Assembly (NCBI GenBank): GCA_027619545.1
Contig: JAQCFT010000003.1
Coordinates: 1 to 42,014 of the forward strand
Direction of reading: 5' to 3'
Origin: Verrucomicrobiota bacterium
GTDB taxonomy: Bacteria; Verrucomicrobiota; Verrucomicrobiia; Limisphaerales; AAA164-E04
DNA length: 42,014 nucleotides
Translations under genes and position numbers: made by a program
Shown here: positions 15,798 to 24,142 of the stretch, one piece after another
How the letters are laid out: each line of letters starts with the position of its first letter
How positions within the stretch are numbered: the first letter of the stretch is position 1
Notes under the pieces: generated by a model
What the model saw: the letters and a program-made list of their open reading frames with translations, nothing else
Databases searched by the model: none
What the model was told of the DNA's origin: nothing

Positions 15798-18428
15798 ATG
15801 AGGCATCTGTTGGTTTTGAATTTAGTATTGAATATGATGTTACCAAGAATTGCATTGTTATGGTTGTCGAGCCTGTCCTGGCTCGGGAATCCAGTCGTTT
15901 TATCCGATGAAGCCCGATATATCCGCGATGAGGATACCGGAATCACTTTGATGGAGGGATTTGACGCCGAGTTGATTTATGACGTTCCAATTTCCCAAGG
16001 TTCCTGGGTGGCGATGGCCTTCGACCCAAAGGGCAGGCTCATTGTTTCTGATCAGGATGACAAAGGCGTTTTTCGAGTGACATTGCCCGGGACCGGTGCC
16101 GTCACGGAAGGAGTACAGGTGGAGAGTCTGGAGGGCTTCCCTTATCTGCCGATAAAGTGGGGCAGACGCACGGTGGGTGGTGCGCTGGGCTTCGTACATG
16201 CCTTTGATAGTCTCTACATGTCTTCCATGAAGGGCTTTTATCGTATCCGGGATACCGATGGAGACGATCGATATGATGAATTCCAACTCCTGAAAAAGCT
16301 CGGTGTGGGCTATGAGCATTCGGCGCATTCCATTATTGTGACCGAGGACGGCAAGGGGCTTTACCTGGTTGTAGGAAACCACACACGCGTTCCTGACGGT
16401 GTGCCCAGTTTGCAGCCTCCTGTTTGGGACACCGATTCATTACTGCAGGAGATGCCCGATGCGATGGGGCATGCAGTCGGTATCCGTCCACCAGCGGGTT
16501 ATATCTGCCGCATTTCACCAGACGGTGAGGAATGGGTAATGTTTGCATCCGGGTTTCGGAATGCAGTGGACATTGCGTTGAACAGGGAAGGTGAATTGTT
16601 CACGTATGACTCCGATCTTGAATTTGATATCGGCGTGCCCTGGTATCGTCCCACACGCGTCAATCATGTGACATCGGCAAGTGAATTCGGTTGGCGCGCC
16701 GGTTCCGCCAAATGGCCGGAGTATTTTGCAGATGGAAATGGTGCTGTGCTCAATATCGGTCCAGGGTCGCCGACCGGTATCAGCTTCGGGCATCACTCCA
16801 ATTTTCCAAATGTTTACCAGGATAAATTGTTCATTTGTGATTGGACCTTTGGCGCCATTTATATGGTGGAGATGGAGGAAGACGGCTCCAGTTACACCGG
16901 AACCAAAACGGAGTTTCTCAGTGGTGAACCGCTGAACATTTCGGCCATGCGATTTGGTCCGGATGGCAACATGTACTTTCTGGTGGGGGGGCGAAATACG
17001 GATTCGAAGCTTTATCGAATCAGTTACAAAGGTGCCGACATTCCAGGAGGAGTCAAAGATCTGACAAAGAACCAGCACCTTCGTGACTTACGTCATTCGC
17101 TGGAAGCATACCATGGTTTGTCTGATGGGGGTGAGGGTGCCGTTCAAAAGGCCTGGCCGTATTTGTCGCATGAAGATCGATATATTCGCTATGCCGCTCG
17201 TCTGGCCATTGAAAATCAGCAGGTTTCCTTATGGCAAGATCGTGTGTTTGCCGAAACGGAGCCAAGAGCCATCATTTACTCCGCTATTGGACTGAGTCGT
17301 CATGGAGACAAAAGGCTTTCGAATCGACTTTTGGGGAAGCTTCACACGATACCCTTTCAAGCTTTGGAAAACGAAGATCGGTTGGCGCTTCTCAGAGCTT
17401 ATTCGCTTTGTTTTATCCGAATGGATGAACCCGCTCCTGAAAAAGTTCACGCGATCATTGCTCAATTGGACCCACATTTCCCCAGCGAAAACGAAGCGCT
17501 CAATACCGAACTTTGCCGTGTCCTATGTTACCTGGACGCGCCTGATGTCGTGAGGAAAACCATTGCATTGATGAAGGTGACTCAAACCAAAACGCTCGAC
17601 TATGACAGGCAAACCTTGCAGCGTCACGAGTACGGCAAGACTATTCTGCAAACCATGGCCAACACGCCCAATATTCAAAATATTCAATACGCTTACTCAT
17701 TACGACGTGTTCAAAACGGATGGACGCTTGATGATCGCAAATACTTTTTTGGCTGGATGAATGAAACACTCATGAAAAGTGGGGGAAAGAGTTTTGCTGG
17801 ATACATGCGTGCGATCAGGGAAGATGCCATCCAACACCTGCCACCCGAGGCGGCTTCGTCAGTTTCCTGGTTGTTGGGGGATATTGAGTCCGTCGATCTG
17901 AGCCAACTCCCGACACCCAAGGGACCCCCGGTTGCCTGGACCACCGACAAGTCGATGGAGCTGTTCAAGGACTCACTGCAGGGTCGCGATTTTCAAAACG
18001 GCAAAACCATGTTTTCAGCCGGACGCTGTGTGGCCTGTCATCGTTTCCAGGGATCGGGTGGTTATTCGGGGCCTGATCTTGGTTCGGTGGGCAATCGTTA
18101 CACGATTCGGGACATCCTGCAGTCCATCTGTGAACCCAGTCATTCCATCTCGGAACAATACCAGGCCAGCACCGTTCATATGAAGGATGGCTCGATGTTG
18201 TACGGACGAATCATTTATCAGAATGAAGATGAATTGGCGTTGGCATCCAATCCCTTCAATTTCGGTCAAATCACCAAAACACCCGTCGAACAAGTGGAGG
18301 AGATAAAACCCTCTCAGATATCCCTGATGCCGATGGGCACCATATACGGCATGAATGCTGAGGAGCTCAAGGACTTGATCGCTTACCTCATTTCCGGAGG
18401 GAATCGTAGGCACGAAGTATTTCAGTGA
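15798..18428 (+). CDS. Exported sugar-dehydrogenase-like beta-propeller with C-terminal haem-c domain
   Basis: The 876-residue protein belongs to the PVC 'membrane-bound dehydrogenase' type. The N-terminus (MRHLLVLNLVLNMMLPR and more hydrophobic residues up to VVLSD) is an export signal. Residues about 45-415 resemble the glucose/sorbosone dehydrogenase propeller (GFDAELIYDVP, FDPKGRLIVSDQD, YRIRDTDGDDRYDEF, SGFRNAVDIALN, FGPDGNMYFLVGG). A helical, HEAT-like region follows, then a cytochrome c domain with Cys744-x-x-Cys-His748 (CVACH), and a conserved tail (SPSHS-like segment, STVHMKDGSMLYGRI, GTIYGMNAEELKDLIAYL). It probably oxidises a sugar and passes electrons to the haem. ATG 15798 is chosen for GGAG eleven bases upstream and the signal peptide; 15774 is possible. 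It is divergent from the porin. Confidence 0.85.
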   Translation: MRHLLVLNLVLNMMLPRIALLWLSSLSWLGNPVVLSDEARYIRDEDTGITLMEGFDAELIYDVPISQGSWVAMAFDPKGRLIVSDQDDKGVFRVTLPGTGAVTEGVQVESLEGFPYLPIKWGRRTVGGALGFVHAFDSLYMSSMKGFYRIRDTDGDDRYDEFQLLKKLGVGYEHSAHSIIVTEDGKGLYLVVGNHTRVPDGVPSLQPPVWDTDSLLQEMPDAMGHAVGIRPPAGYICRISPDGEEWVMFASGFRNAVDIALNREGELFTYDSDLEFDIGVPWYRPTRVNHVTSASEFGWRAGSAKWPEYFADGNGAVLNIGPGSPTGISFGHHSNFPNVYQDKLFICDWTFGAIYMVEMEEDGSSYTGTKTEFLSGEPLNISAMRFGPDGNMYFLVGGRNTDSKLYRISYKGADIPGGVKDLTKNQHLRDLRHSLEAYHGLSDGGEGAVQKAWPYLSHEDRYIRYAARLAIENQQVSLWQDRVFAETEPRAIIYSAIGLSRHGDKRLSNRLLGKLHTIPFQALENEDRLALLRAYSLCFIRMDEPAPEKVHAIIAQLDPHFPSENEALNTELCRVLCYLDAPDVVRKTIALMKVTQTKTLDYDRQTLQRHEYGKTILQTMANTPNIQNIQYAYSLRRVQNGWTLDDRKYFFGWMNETLMKSGGKSFAGYMRAIREDAIQHLPPEAASSVSWLLGDIESVDLSQLPTPKGPPVAWTTDKSMELFKDSLQGRDFQNGKTMFSAGRCVACHRFQGSGGYSGPDLGSVGNRYTIRDILQSICEPSHSISEQYQASTVHMKDGSMLYGRIIYQNEDELALASNPFNFGQITKTPVEQVEEIKPSQISLMPMGTIYGMNAEELKDLIAYLISGGNRRHEVFQ

Positions 18429-18488
18429 ATTGAACTGAGAAACCCGCAGAATGATGCGAACTTACAGTTAATTGTTTGTGCGAAATGT

Positions 18489-18513
18489 TGAATGTTGAGA
18501 CTTGACCCCAAAT
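18489..18513 (+). repeat. TTGRGR-YTGACCCC motif, copy C
   Basis: TTGAATGTTGAGACTTGACC followed by CCAAAT resembles the two motifs at 26683 and 27502. It sits in the 100-base gap between the ends of two convergent genes. The palindrome is weaker here (TTGAGA against GACCCCAA). Nothing else is visible in this gap. Confidence 0.45.
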
Positions 18514-18528
18514 AAACTAAACAAGTCA

Positions 18529-19125
18529 TCAGGCATCGCCTTGCTTGTTCATTGACTTAGGGACGTTTAAGCCGTCGTTTTGAGCCGGATCATGGAAGGG
18601 GGTGTTCTGGACATAAAAAAAGGCGTCCAGTTGTGATGAAAGTTTGTTTTTTAGTTGGTTGATCGTGCTTCGAGCCGCCCGGAAGAGTTTCAGGCGTTCG
18701 CCGGCGAGTTTGCGGCTTTCTTTTCGCAGGCGATGCAAAATTTCCGCCATGGCTTTTTTCTGGAAACCGGGAAATACTTTTTCCAGTTCAGTTATAAGTT
18801 GGTTGCGTGTTTGTTTGGTGTCCCGAATGACGGATAACGCTTCTGCCTCACTTACCTCCTCGGCTTCCACATATCTCAACAGAGTGCATCGGAATAATCC
18901 ACATCGAGCCGGACGGCAGTGGTAGGTTTGACATGCGTCTTGTCGATAGCCTGAGCAGGGTTGCTGCATGATCCAGTCACCGTGATCATCCTGTTGCACA
19001 CGAAGCTCGGCGGATTTGAGTGATTCGACAGAATCTTCCGACTGAAGTCGCACACGCGTGAACAGTGTTCCGTCACAACAGAACCCGCAGGCCAGGCAAA
19101 GTCTTTCTTCCACACTTTGATTCAT
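18529..19125 (-). CDS. YkgJ-family cysteine cluster protein
   Basis: The 198-residue cytoplasmic protein starts MNQSVEERLCLACGFCCDGT. Cysteines 10, 13, 16 and 17 form the CxxCGxCC cluster of the YkgJ/UPF0153 family, and a second set follows (PCSGYRQDACQTYHCRPARC). The family is thought to bind zinc or an iron-sulfur cluster; its biochemical role is not established. The C-terminal half is helical and basic (GFQKKAMAEILHRLRKESRK). The ATG at 19125 is chosen over a TTG at 19140. The first 53 bases overlap the 3' end of the RHH gene in another frame, so the two are translationally linked. Family membership is sure; its link with the regulator is a separate question. Confidence 0.85.
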   Translation of the reverse strand: MNQSVEERLCLACGFCCDGTLFTRVRLQSEDSVESLKSAELRVQQDDHGDWIMQQPCSGYRQDACQTYHCRPARCGLFRCTLLRYVEAEEVSEAEALSVIRDTKQTRNQLITELEKVFPGFQKKAMAEILHRLRKESRKLAGERLKLFRAARSTINQLKNKLSSQLDAFFYVQNTPFHDPAQNDGLNVPKSMNKQGDA

Positions 19126-19327
19126 TGACTTCAGCTTCAATCAAACTCGCATCAAAGGCCTCACTTTGATCTTTGAATTGGTTCACCGTTTCCCAAGAAA
19201 CAGCTTGGCGGACGGCGCGGTGCACAAAACGGGATAAATCTCTTTTTTTCATGCCTGACAGCGCCAGGTGAGATCTGACAATTTGATCGGTCTCTTCAGG
19301 TATGACCAATGTCCATCGGGTTGACAT
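19073..19327 (-). CDS. RHH antitoxin-like regulator of the XACb0070 type without its toxin
   Basis: The 84-residue protein begins MSTRWTLVIPEETDQIVRSH, then GMKKRDLSRFVHRAVRQAV: a short beta strand, two helices and a conserved KKxDLSxFV motif. This matches the ribbon-helix-helix antitoxin group I know as XACb0070, normally followed by a PIN toxin. Here no PIN gene follows; the next gene is the overlapping YkgJ protein. The C-terminal residues (about 65-84, NESKCGRKTLPGLRVLL) are out of frame with the YkgJ start and look like read-through sequence. The start is fixed by AGAGAGGA seven bases before the ATG; a longer frame to 19576 is rejected. A good promoter with an inverted repeat over the -10 box lies upstream, as expected for an autorepressor. 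Confidence 0.75.
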   Translation of the reverse strand: MSTRWTLVIPEETDQIVRSHLALSGMKKRDLSRFVHRAVRQAVSWETVNQFKDQSEAFDASLIEAEVNESKCGRKTLPGLRVLL

Positions 19328-19353
19328 CTGCAATTCCTCTCTCTCAAATGGAT

Positions 19354-19396
19354 CCTTATACATCGAATCGTATAGGTGGGGCCTCCATTTTGTCAA
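19354..19396 (-). promoter_or_regulatory. Promoter and operator of the RHH-ykgJ pair
   Basis: On the minus strand TTGACA (19391-19396) is followed by 16 bp and TATACG (19369-19374). CCTATAC...GTATAAGG (19354-19376) is an inverted repeat with one extra base that covers the -10 box. The leader is about 35 bases and holds the ribosome site. A regulator binding this site would block transcription of its own gene. Confidence 0.65.
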
Positions 19397-19557
19397 TGGG
19401 TCACCCTTCCTCTCAACTTTAGATATCCTATTGTCTTCGTTCCATGTGGCGCTCGGTTCACACTTATATTTTCTGAAGGAACTGAGATGCGCCGCCCATC
19501 GTTCTACACTACAGGCTTGACCACTGGTGTTCAGGGGGGAAACTGGAAGCCAATCAA

Positions 19558-21615
19558 ATGAACATTTGGAAAGCATTTCTCAATTTTTCTATTCTGTTGT
19601 CACAAGTCACGGTTCAATCCGAACCGGCGCAATATGACATTGTGATCTACGGAGGCACCAGTGCCGGCATCGTGGCGGGACTTCAAGCCAAGGCCATGGG
19701 TAAATCCGTCGTGGTGATCGAGCCCACCCATCGTGAAGGCGGTTTGACCACCGGGGGTCTTGGACAAACGGACATAGGCAACAAGCACGTGATCGGAGGT
19801 TTGTCCCGTCAGTTTTACGAACGCATCGCCAATTACTATGCCAACGACAGCGCTTGGAAATGGCAAAAACGTGAAGAGTACCGAAGTGGCGGGCAAAGCA
19901 TCACCCAAAAGGGGGAATCGACTCTGTGGACCTTCGAGCCGAGTGCCGCGCTCAAGGTGTATCGTGATTGGATCCACGCAACAGGACTCACCATTGTCCA
20001 CAGTGAACGCCTGGATCGTGAAAACGGTGTCAGCAAGGATGGGGCCGTCATTCGATCGATTACCATGGAATCGGGACGAACCTTCAAGGGACGTATTTTC
20101 ATGGATACCACCTATGAAGGGGATCTTATGGCTGCCGCTGGAATCAGTTACACACTTGGACGCGAGGCGGATGCTCAATATGGTGAAACATTGAATGGTG
20201 TCCAGACCAGGCAGGCACGCTATCATAACTTTGTCGACGGAGTCGATCCTTACCGGATCAAGGGTGATCCTGATAGCGGGCTCTTACCGTTTTTGGATCC
20301 AAATGGACCTGGTGAAGAAGAATCTGCCGATCTTAAAATACAGGCCTATTGTTTTCGTATGTGTCTGACCGATCATCCGGGCAACCGTATTCCGTTTTAC
20401 AAACCAGAAGGGTACGATCCGTTGTGGTACGAGCTGTTGTTGCGGAATTTCGAAGCCGGCGAGCGTGGGATGCCTTGGATCAATTCCAGCATGCCCAACC
20501 GCAAAACCGACACCAATAATCGCACCGGGTTTTCAACGGATTTCATCGGTCAGAACTACGACTACCCGGAAGCCAGTTATGAGGAACGCGATGCCATCCG
20601 GGCGCGTCATCTCTTATATCAACAAGGTTTGATGTGGACCCTTGCCAATCATCCACGCGTGCCGGACAAGATCCGGAACGAAGTGGCTCGTTGGGGCATG
20701 AGTCGTGATGAGTTTGTTGAAGGGGGTGGATGGCAGAACCAGTTGTATGTAAGGGAGGCACGGCGCATGGTCAGTGATTTTGTAATGACACAGCATCATT
20801 GTCAGCAACGGGACATCGTGGAGGATTCCATTGGCATGGGCGCCTACACCATGGACTCGCATAATGTGCAGCGTTACGTGAACGCCGATGGTTTTGCCAA
20901 GAACGAAGGTGATGTGGAAGTCGGGGGATTTCCTCCTTATCCGATCAGCTATCGGGCGATCGTGCCGCCACGCGAGGAAGCGACCAACCTGCTGGTGCCT
21001 GTCTGTCTGTCGGCCAGTCACATGGCCTTCGGGTCGATTCGCATGGAACCCGTGTTCATGGTCTTGGGGCAATCCGCCGCGACTGCAGCCTGTCTGGCAT
21101 TGGATGCGGGTGTTTCCGTTCAAGATGTCCCCTACGAGACATTGAGAGAACGATTGGAACAGGACGGGCAGATCCTTAATTACGGAGCGTCCTACCAACA
21201 ATCCCAACTGGACGGCATCATCGTCGACGATACCAAGGCGATTCTTCTAGGAAATTGGAAACAATCGACGTTGCTAGCAGGTTATCGCATGGGCTACAAA
21301 CACGACGGAGACGCTCGCGACGGAAACTCATCTGCCACCTTTGCCGCCAAGCTGCCCAAGCCCGGCAAATACGAAGTGCAGATCGCCTGGACCTCCAATC
21401 CCAATCGTGCCACCAACGTTCCTGCTCAGGTCAAACATGCCAAAGGCGAGGGGAACTTTCTTCTCAATCAACGTAAGGAGCCCAATCAGGACATTGGCTT
21501 TCAAAGGCTGGGAGTTTTCCCATTCGGAACAGAAGCTGAAGTGATCATCAGTAATCAAGATACCGACGGACATGTCATTATTGATGCCGTTCGGTGGGTG
21601 AAAGTGGTGCAATAG
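19558..21615 (+). CDS. Exported FAD-dependent oxidoreductase with C-terminal golvesin-like domain
   Basis: The 685-residue protein has a signal peptide (MNIWKAFLNFSILLSQVTV...) and then a nucleotide-binding strand-turn-helix DIVIYGGTSAGIVAGLQA (27-44) with VVVIEPTHREGGLTTGGLGQ further on, typical of the FAD_oxidored family. FMDTTYEGDLMAAAGISYTLGRE, GFPPYPISYRAIVP and FGSIRMEPVFMVLGQSAATA are conserved in this group. From about residue 555 to the end a second beta domain (DDTKAILLGNW, LPKPGKYEVQIAW, VIIDAVRWVKV) resembles the golvesin/Xly carbohydrate-binding domain. It likely oxidises a bound carbohydrate outside the cytoplasm. The end is 15 bases from the convergent nucleotidyltransferase gene. 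No partner is visible nearby. Confidence 0.88.
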   Translation: MNIWKAFLNFSILLSQVTVQSEPAQYDIVIYGGTSAGIVAGLQAKAMGKSVVVIEPTHREGGLTTGGLGQTDIGNKHVIGGLSRQFYERIANYYANDSAWKWQKREEYRSGGQSITQKGESTLWTFEPSAALKVYRDWIHATGLTIVHSERLDRENGVSKDGAVIRSITMESGRTFKGRIFMDTTYEGDLMAAAGISYTLGREADAQYGETLNGVQTRQARYHNFVDGVDPYRIKGDPDSGLLPFLDPNGPGEEESADLKIQAYCFRMCLTDHPGNRIPFYKPEGYDPLWYELLLRNFEAGERGMPWINSSMPNRKTDTNNRTGFSTDFIGQNYDYPEASYEERDAIRARHLLYQQGLMWTLANHPRVPDKIRNEVARWGMSRDEFVEGGGWQNQLYVREARRMVSDFVMTQHHCQQRDIVEDSIGMGAYTMDSHNVQRYVNADGFAKNEGDVEVGGFPPYPISYRAIVPPREEATNLLVPVCLSASHMAFGSIRMEPVFMVLGQSAATAACLALDAGVSVQDVPYETLRERLEQDGQILNYGASYQQSQLDGIIVDDTKAILLGNWKQSTLLAGYRMGYKHDGDARDGNSSATFAAKLPKPGKYEVQIAWTSNPNRATNVPAQVKHAKGEGNFLLNQRKEPNQDIGFQRLGVFPFGTEAEVIISNQDTDGHVIIDAVRWVKVVQ

Positions 21616-21630
21616 TAGTCAGCGTGTTTT

Positions 21631-22440
21631 CTATGGACAGCCACCGCAGTCGGATGCTTCAAGATTTAGGGATTGGCAAAACCGATTTACGATGGCACGG
21701 CTTTCCTCTGGCCAAGCAGAATTTTCTGAGAACTCTCGAAGCCGATCAACAGGGATAGCATCCAAAATGGAGAACTTGTGAAGCGATTCGAGTTTCTGTG
21801 TTGATTTGAAGGAGTGGCAATTTGTGATTCGTTTGATGTTCCATAGTGCTGGTCTGATATGGTCTCCTTCAACCATTTCCATGATGAAATTTTTCGCACA
21901 CTTTAGGCAAATTCGTAGGTGGAATTCATCTTGTCTATCCTTTTGGACAAAATGACGCAAGGCATGCAATTTTGACAAAAGCAGAGATATGGGGGTGAGG
22001 ATTTGTATATGTCTGCTGATTCCATCAACGCAGGATACTTCCTGTTGCACGCAAGCCTTGGAAAGATTGTTTGTGTCAAGCCCCGGGACCGTGTGAATGA
22101 ATTCGATGAGAGTTTTGCAACCTTGAATCGAGAATGGAATGGCCCCAACCCAGACCGTCATTTCATACGAATTTGGGTAGACTGCCTTTAGTTTCAATCG
22201 CGAAGCTAGTTGGTTTAGATCCTCCCGTCCTCCCCAAAAATCTATGTCCCGGCTGGTAACTGGAGTTTGATGCCCATCGAAACTAAGTTCAACACCATAA
22301 CGTTCAGCCCACCAAGCAACCGCCTGGCCCCCCACCAATGGGCAATCGTCTGGAATGTGAGTAAATAAGATTTGAAAATCATTTGGCCGAAAATGTCCAG
22401 ATGGTTCCAAAATTGATCTTTTTTTTAGGTCAGGCGTCAT
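21631..22440 (-). CDS. Nucleotidyltransferase of the MNT/AbiEii-like fold, possible toxin
   Basis: The 269-residue protein has the core of a polymerase-beta-like nucleotidyltransferase: LVGGQAVAWWAERYG with Gly37-Gly38, then TSRDIDFWGG with Asp65 and Asp67 as metal ligands, and TLIEFIHTVPGL with Glu113 in the position of the third acidic residue. RQDEFHLRICLKCAKNF further on resembles the C-terminal helix of AbiEii-like proteins. Such enzymes transfer nucleotides to RNA, proteins or tRNA, and several act as toxins. The ATG at 22440 overlaps the stop of the upstream 65-residue gene by 11 bases, so the two are translated together. A TTG at 22458 is an alternative. I do not recognise a close family; the toxin role is an inference from this arrangement. 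Confidence 0.65.
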   Translation of the reverse strand: MTPDLKKRSILEPSGHFRPNDFQILFTHIPDDCPLVGGQAVAWWAERYGVELSFDGHQTPVTSRDIDFWGGREDLNQLASRLKLKAVYPNSYEMTVWVGAIPFSIQGCKTLIEFIHTVPGLDTNNLSKACVQQEVSCVDGISRHIQILTPISLLLSKLHALRHFVQKDRQDEFHLRICLKCAKNFIMEMVEGDHIRPALWNIKRITNCHSFKSTQKLESLHKFSILDAIPVDRLREFSENSAWPEESRAIVNRFCQSLNLEASDCGGCP

Positions 22441-22627
22441 CGAAATCTTCGTCGGCAATCAAAGTTTCGTCGAAAATCAAAGGGCCAAGCAATGATCCTT
22501 TGTCAATCATTTGCGCCAAGCAAAAGGGATCCCTGCCGCTGCATGAATCAATTTCCTCTTGCCTGGAAACGAACCTGTCTTCGGCCTTTTGTCTGCGAAG
22601 AATGATTGACTGATCTTCCTTTTTCAT
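22430..22627 (-). CDS. Small protein coupled to the nucleotidyltransferase, possible antitoxin
   Basis: The gene encodes 65 residues: MKKEDQSIILRRQKAEDR, a charged helical first part, then a short middle (GRDPFCLAQMIDKGSLLG) and a strongly acidic end (ETLIADEDFDDA). No family is recognised. Basic helical start and acidic tail are common in small antitoxins. The start at 22627 is preferred to one 33 bases upstream because AAGGGA lies just before it. Its stop codon overlaps the start of the nucleotidyltransferase gene. It may be a partner or inhibitor; there is no direct evidence. Confidence 0.55.
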   Translation of the reverse strand: MKKEDQSIILRRQKAEDRFVSRQEEIDSCSGRDPFCLAQMIDKGSLLGPLIFDETLIADEDFDDA

Positions 22628-22695
22628 TATCCCTTGCCGTTTACTCCAAACTATCGTCAACCGAGGGGTGGACGCAACTGGTTATTGCATGCTCA

Positions 22696-24141
22696 TTATT
22701 CAAGAACTTCATCCACTACTCGTCCGTGAATATCGGTCAGTCGGTAATCACGCCCCTGAAAGCGATAGGTCAGCCGTTCGTGGTCGAACCCGAGCAGATG
22801 CATGATAGTGGCGTTCAGATCGTGGATGTGCACCGGATCCTTGACGATGTTGTAGGAAAAGTCGTCTGTTTCTCCGTGCGTCAATCCACCCTTGATGCCG
22901 CCTCCCGCCAGCCAGATCGAGTAACATCTGGGGTGATGGTCGCGCCCATAATCCGTTTCGGTAAGCTGGCCTTGTGAGTAGACCGTTCGGCCGAATTCTC
23001 CTCCCCAGACGACCAGTGTGTCATCGAGCAGTCCTCGTTCCTTGAGTTCCTCCAAGAGAGCGGCTGATGGCTGGTCGGTGTCGTAGCATTGGGTGCGGAC
23101 ACCTTCCGGACACTTGTTGTGCTGGTCCCATCCACGGTGATAAAGCTGGATGAAACGCACGCCTCGTTCCGCAAGACGGCGGGCCAGGATGCAGTTGGCC
23201 GCGTAGGTTCCTGGCTTTTTGGATTCCGGTCCATAACGCTCGAACACCGCCTCCGGTTCTTTCGAAAGATCGGCGAGTTCAGGGACGGATGCCTGCATGC
23301 GGTAAGCCATTTCGTATTGTTCGATTCGCGCCTCAATCTGTGGATCCAGAGTCTGAGCAAATTTCAATCGATTCAAAGCCTCAACATCGTCCAACATTTC
23401 GCGGCGTTGCTGGCGCGTGATTCCCGGGGGATCGGTCAGGTAAAGCACCGGATCTTTCCCCGGGCTGAATCGCACTCCTTGATAGCGTGTCGGAAGAAAT
23501 CCCGATCCCCACATGCGTTCGTGCAGAGGTTGCGCATTGGTGGGGCCGCTTGGACGCGAAATCATCACCACGAATGCGGGCAAATTTTCGTTTTCCGAAC
23601 CAAGTCCATAAGACGTCCAGGCTCCCAACGAAGGGCGTCCGGCGACTTGATGGCCGGTTTGAAGGAGCGTCATGGCCGGGTCATGATTAATCGCTTCGGT
23701 GTGCAGGGTGCGGATCAGGCAGATGTCATCGGTGCAGCGTCCGGTGTGAGGAAGTATTTCGCTCAGATGCATGCCCGAATCGCCAAATTGTGGAAATTTG
23801 TAAATGGATGGCGCGATCGGAAACGATTTTTGTCCGGCAGTCATGCCGGTAAGCCGTTGGCCACGTCTTACCGAATCCGGCAGTTCCTGTTTGAAACGCT
23901 TGCTCAGTCCCGGTTTGTAATCGAATAAGTCCAGCTGCGATGGGGCACCTGCTTGTGTCAGCCAGATGATACGTCGGATGCGACTTTGGAAATGAGGGCG
24001 GGGCGGTGTTGCAGCCTTCACGTCCGACCTCATGAGTGAAGCCAACGCTGCCAATCCGGCTCCCGCCGTGGATTGCCGCAGGAATTGCCTGCGGGCGATC
24101 GTTCTCAAAGCCTCGTTTTCCAAATGGACAGAAGGGTTCAT
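22696..24141 (-). CDS. TAT-exported DUF1501 protein (alkaline phosphatase/sulfatase-like fold)
   Basis: The 481-residue protein has a twin-arginine signal (ARRQFLRQSTAGAGLAALAS) and the conserved DUF1501 body: RRIIWLTQAGAPSQLDLFDY, HTEAINHDPAMTLLQTGHQ, GRPSLGAWTSYGLGS, RFIQLYHRGWDQHNK, DTLVVWGGEFGRTVYSQG, YGRDHHPRCYSIWLAGGG. DUF1501 is distantly related to arylsulfatases but its reaction is unknown. It is common in PVC bacteria behind PSCyt1/DUF1549/DUF1553 genes, as here. The start is one base after the stop of that gene (TGA-C-ATG at 24141); an in-frame ATG at 24162 would overlap it. The two genes are surely one operon. Confidence 0.92.
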   Translation of the reverse strand: MNPSVHLENEALRTIARRQFLRQSTAGAGLAALASLMRSDVKAATPPRPHFQSRIRRIIWLTQAGAPSQLDLFDYKPGLSKRFKQELPDSVRRGQRLTGMTAGQKSFPIAPSIYKFPQFGDSGMHLSEILPHTGRCTDDICLIRTLHTEAINHDPAMTLLQTGHQVAGRPSLGAWTSYGLGSENENLPAFVVMISRPSGPTNAQPLHERMWGSGFLPTRYQGVRFSPGKDPVLYLTDPPGITRQQRREMLDDVEALNRLKFAQTLDPQIEARIEQYEMAYRMQASVPELADLSKEPEAVFERYGPESKKPGTYAANCILARRLAERGVRFIQLYHRGWDQHNKCPEGVRTQCYDTDQPSAALLEELKERGLLDDTLVVWGGEFGRTVYSQGQLTETDYGRDHHPRCYSIWLAGGGIKGGLTHGETDDFSYNIVKDPVHIHDLNATIMHLLGFDHERLTYRFQGRDYRLTDIHGRVVDEVLE

Positions 24142-24142
24142 G

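Noticed and set aside
19328-19576. Longer start of the RHH gene (167 codons).
   Set aside because: The extension overlaps the promoter and operator, and a strong ribosome site marks the ATG at 19327.
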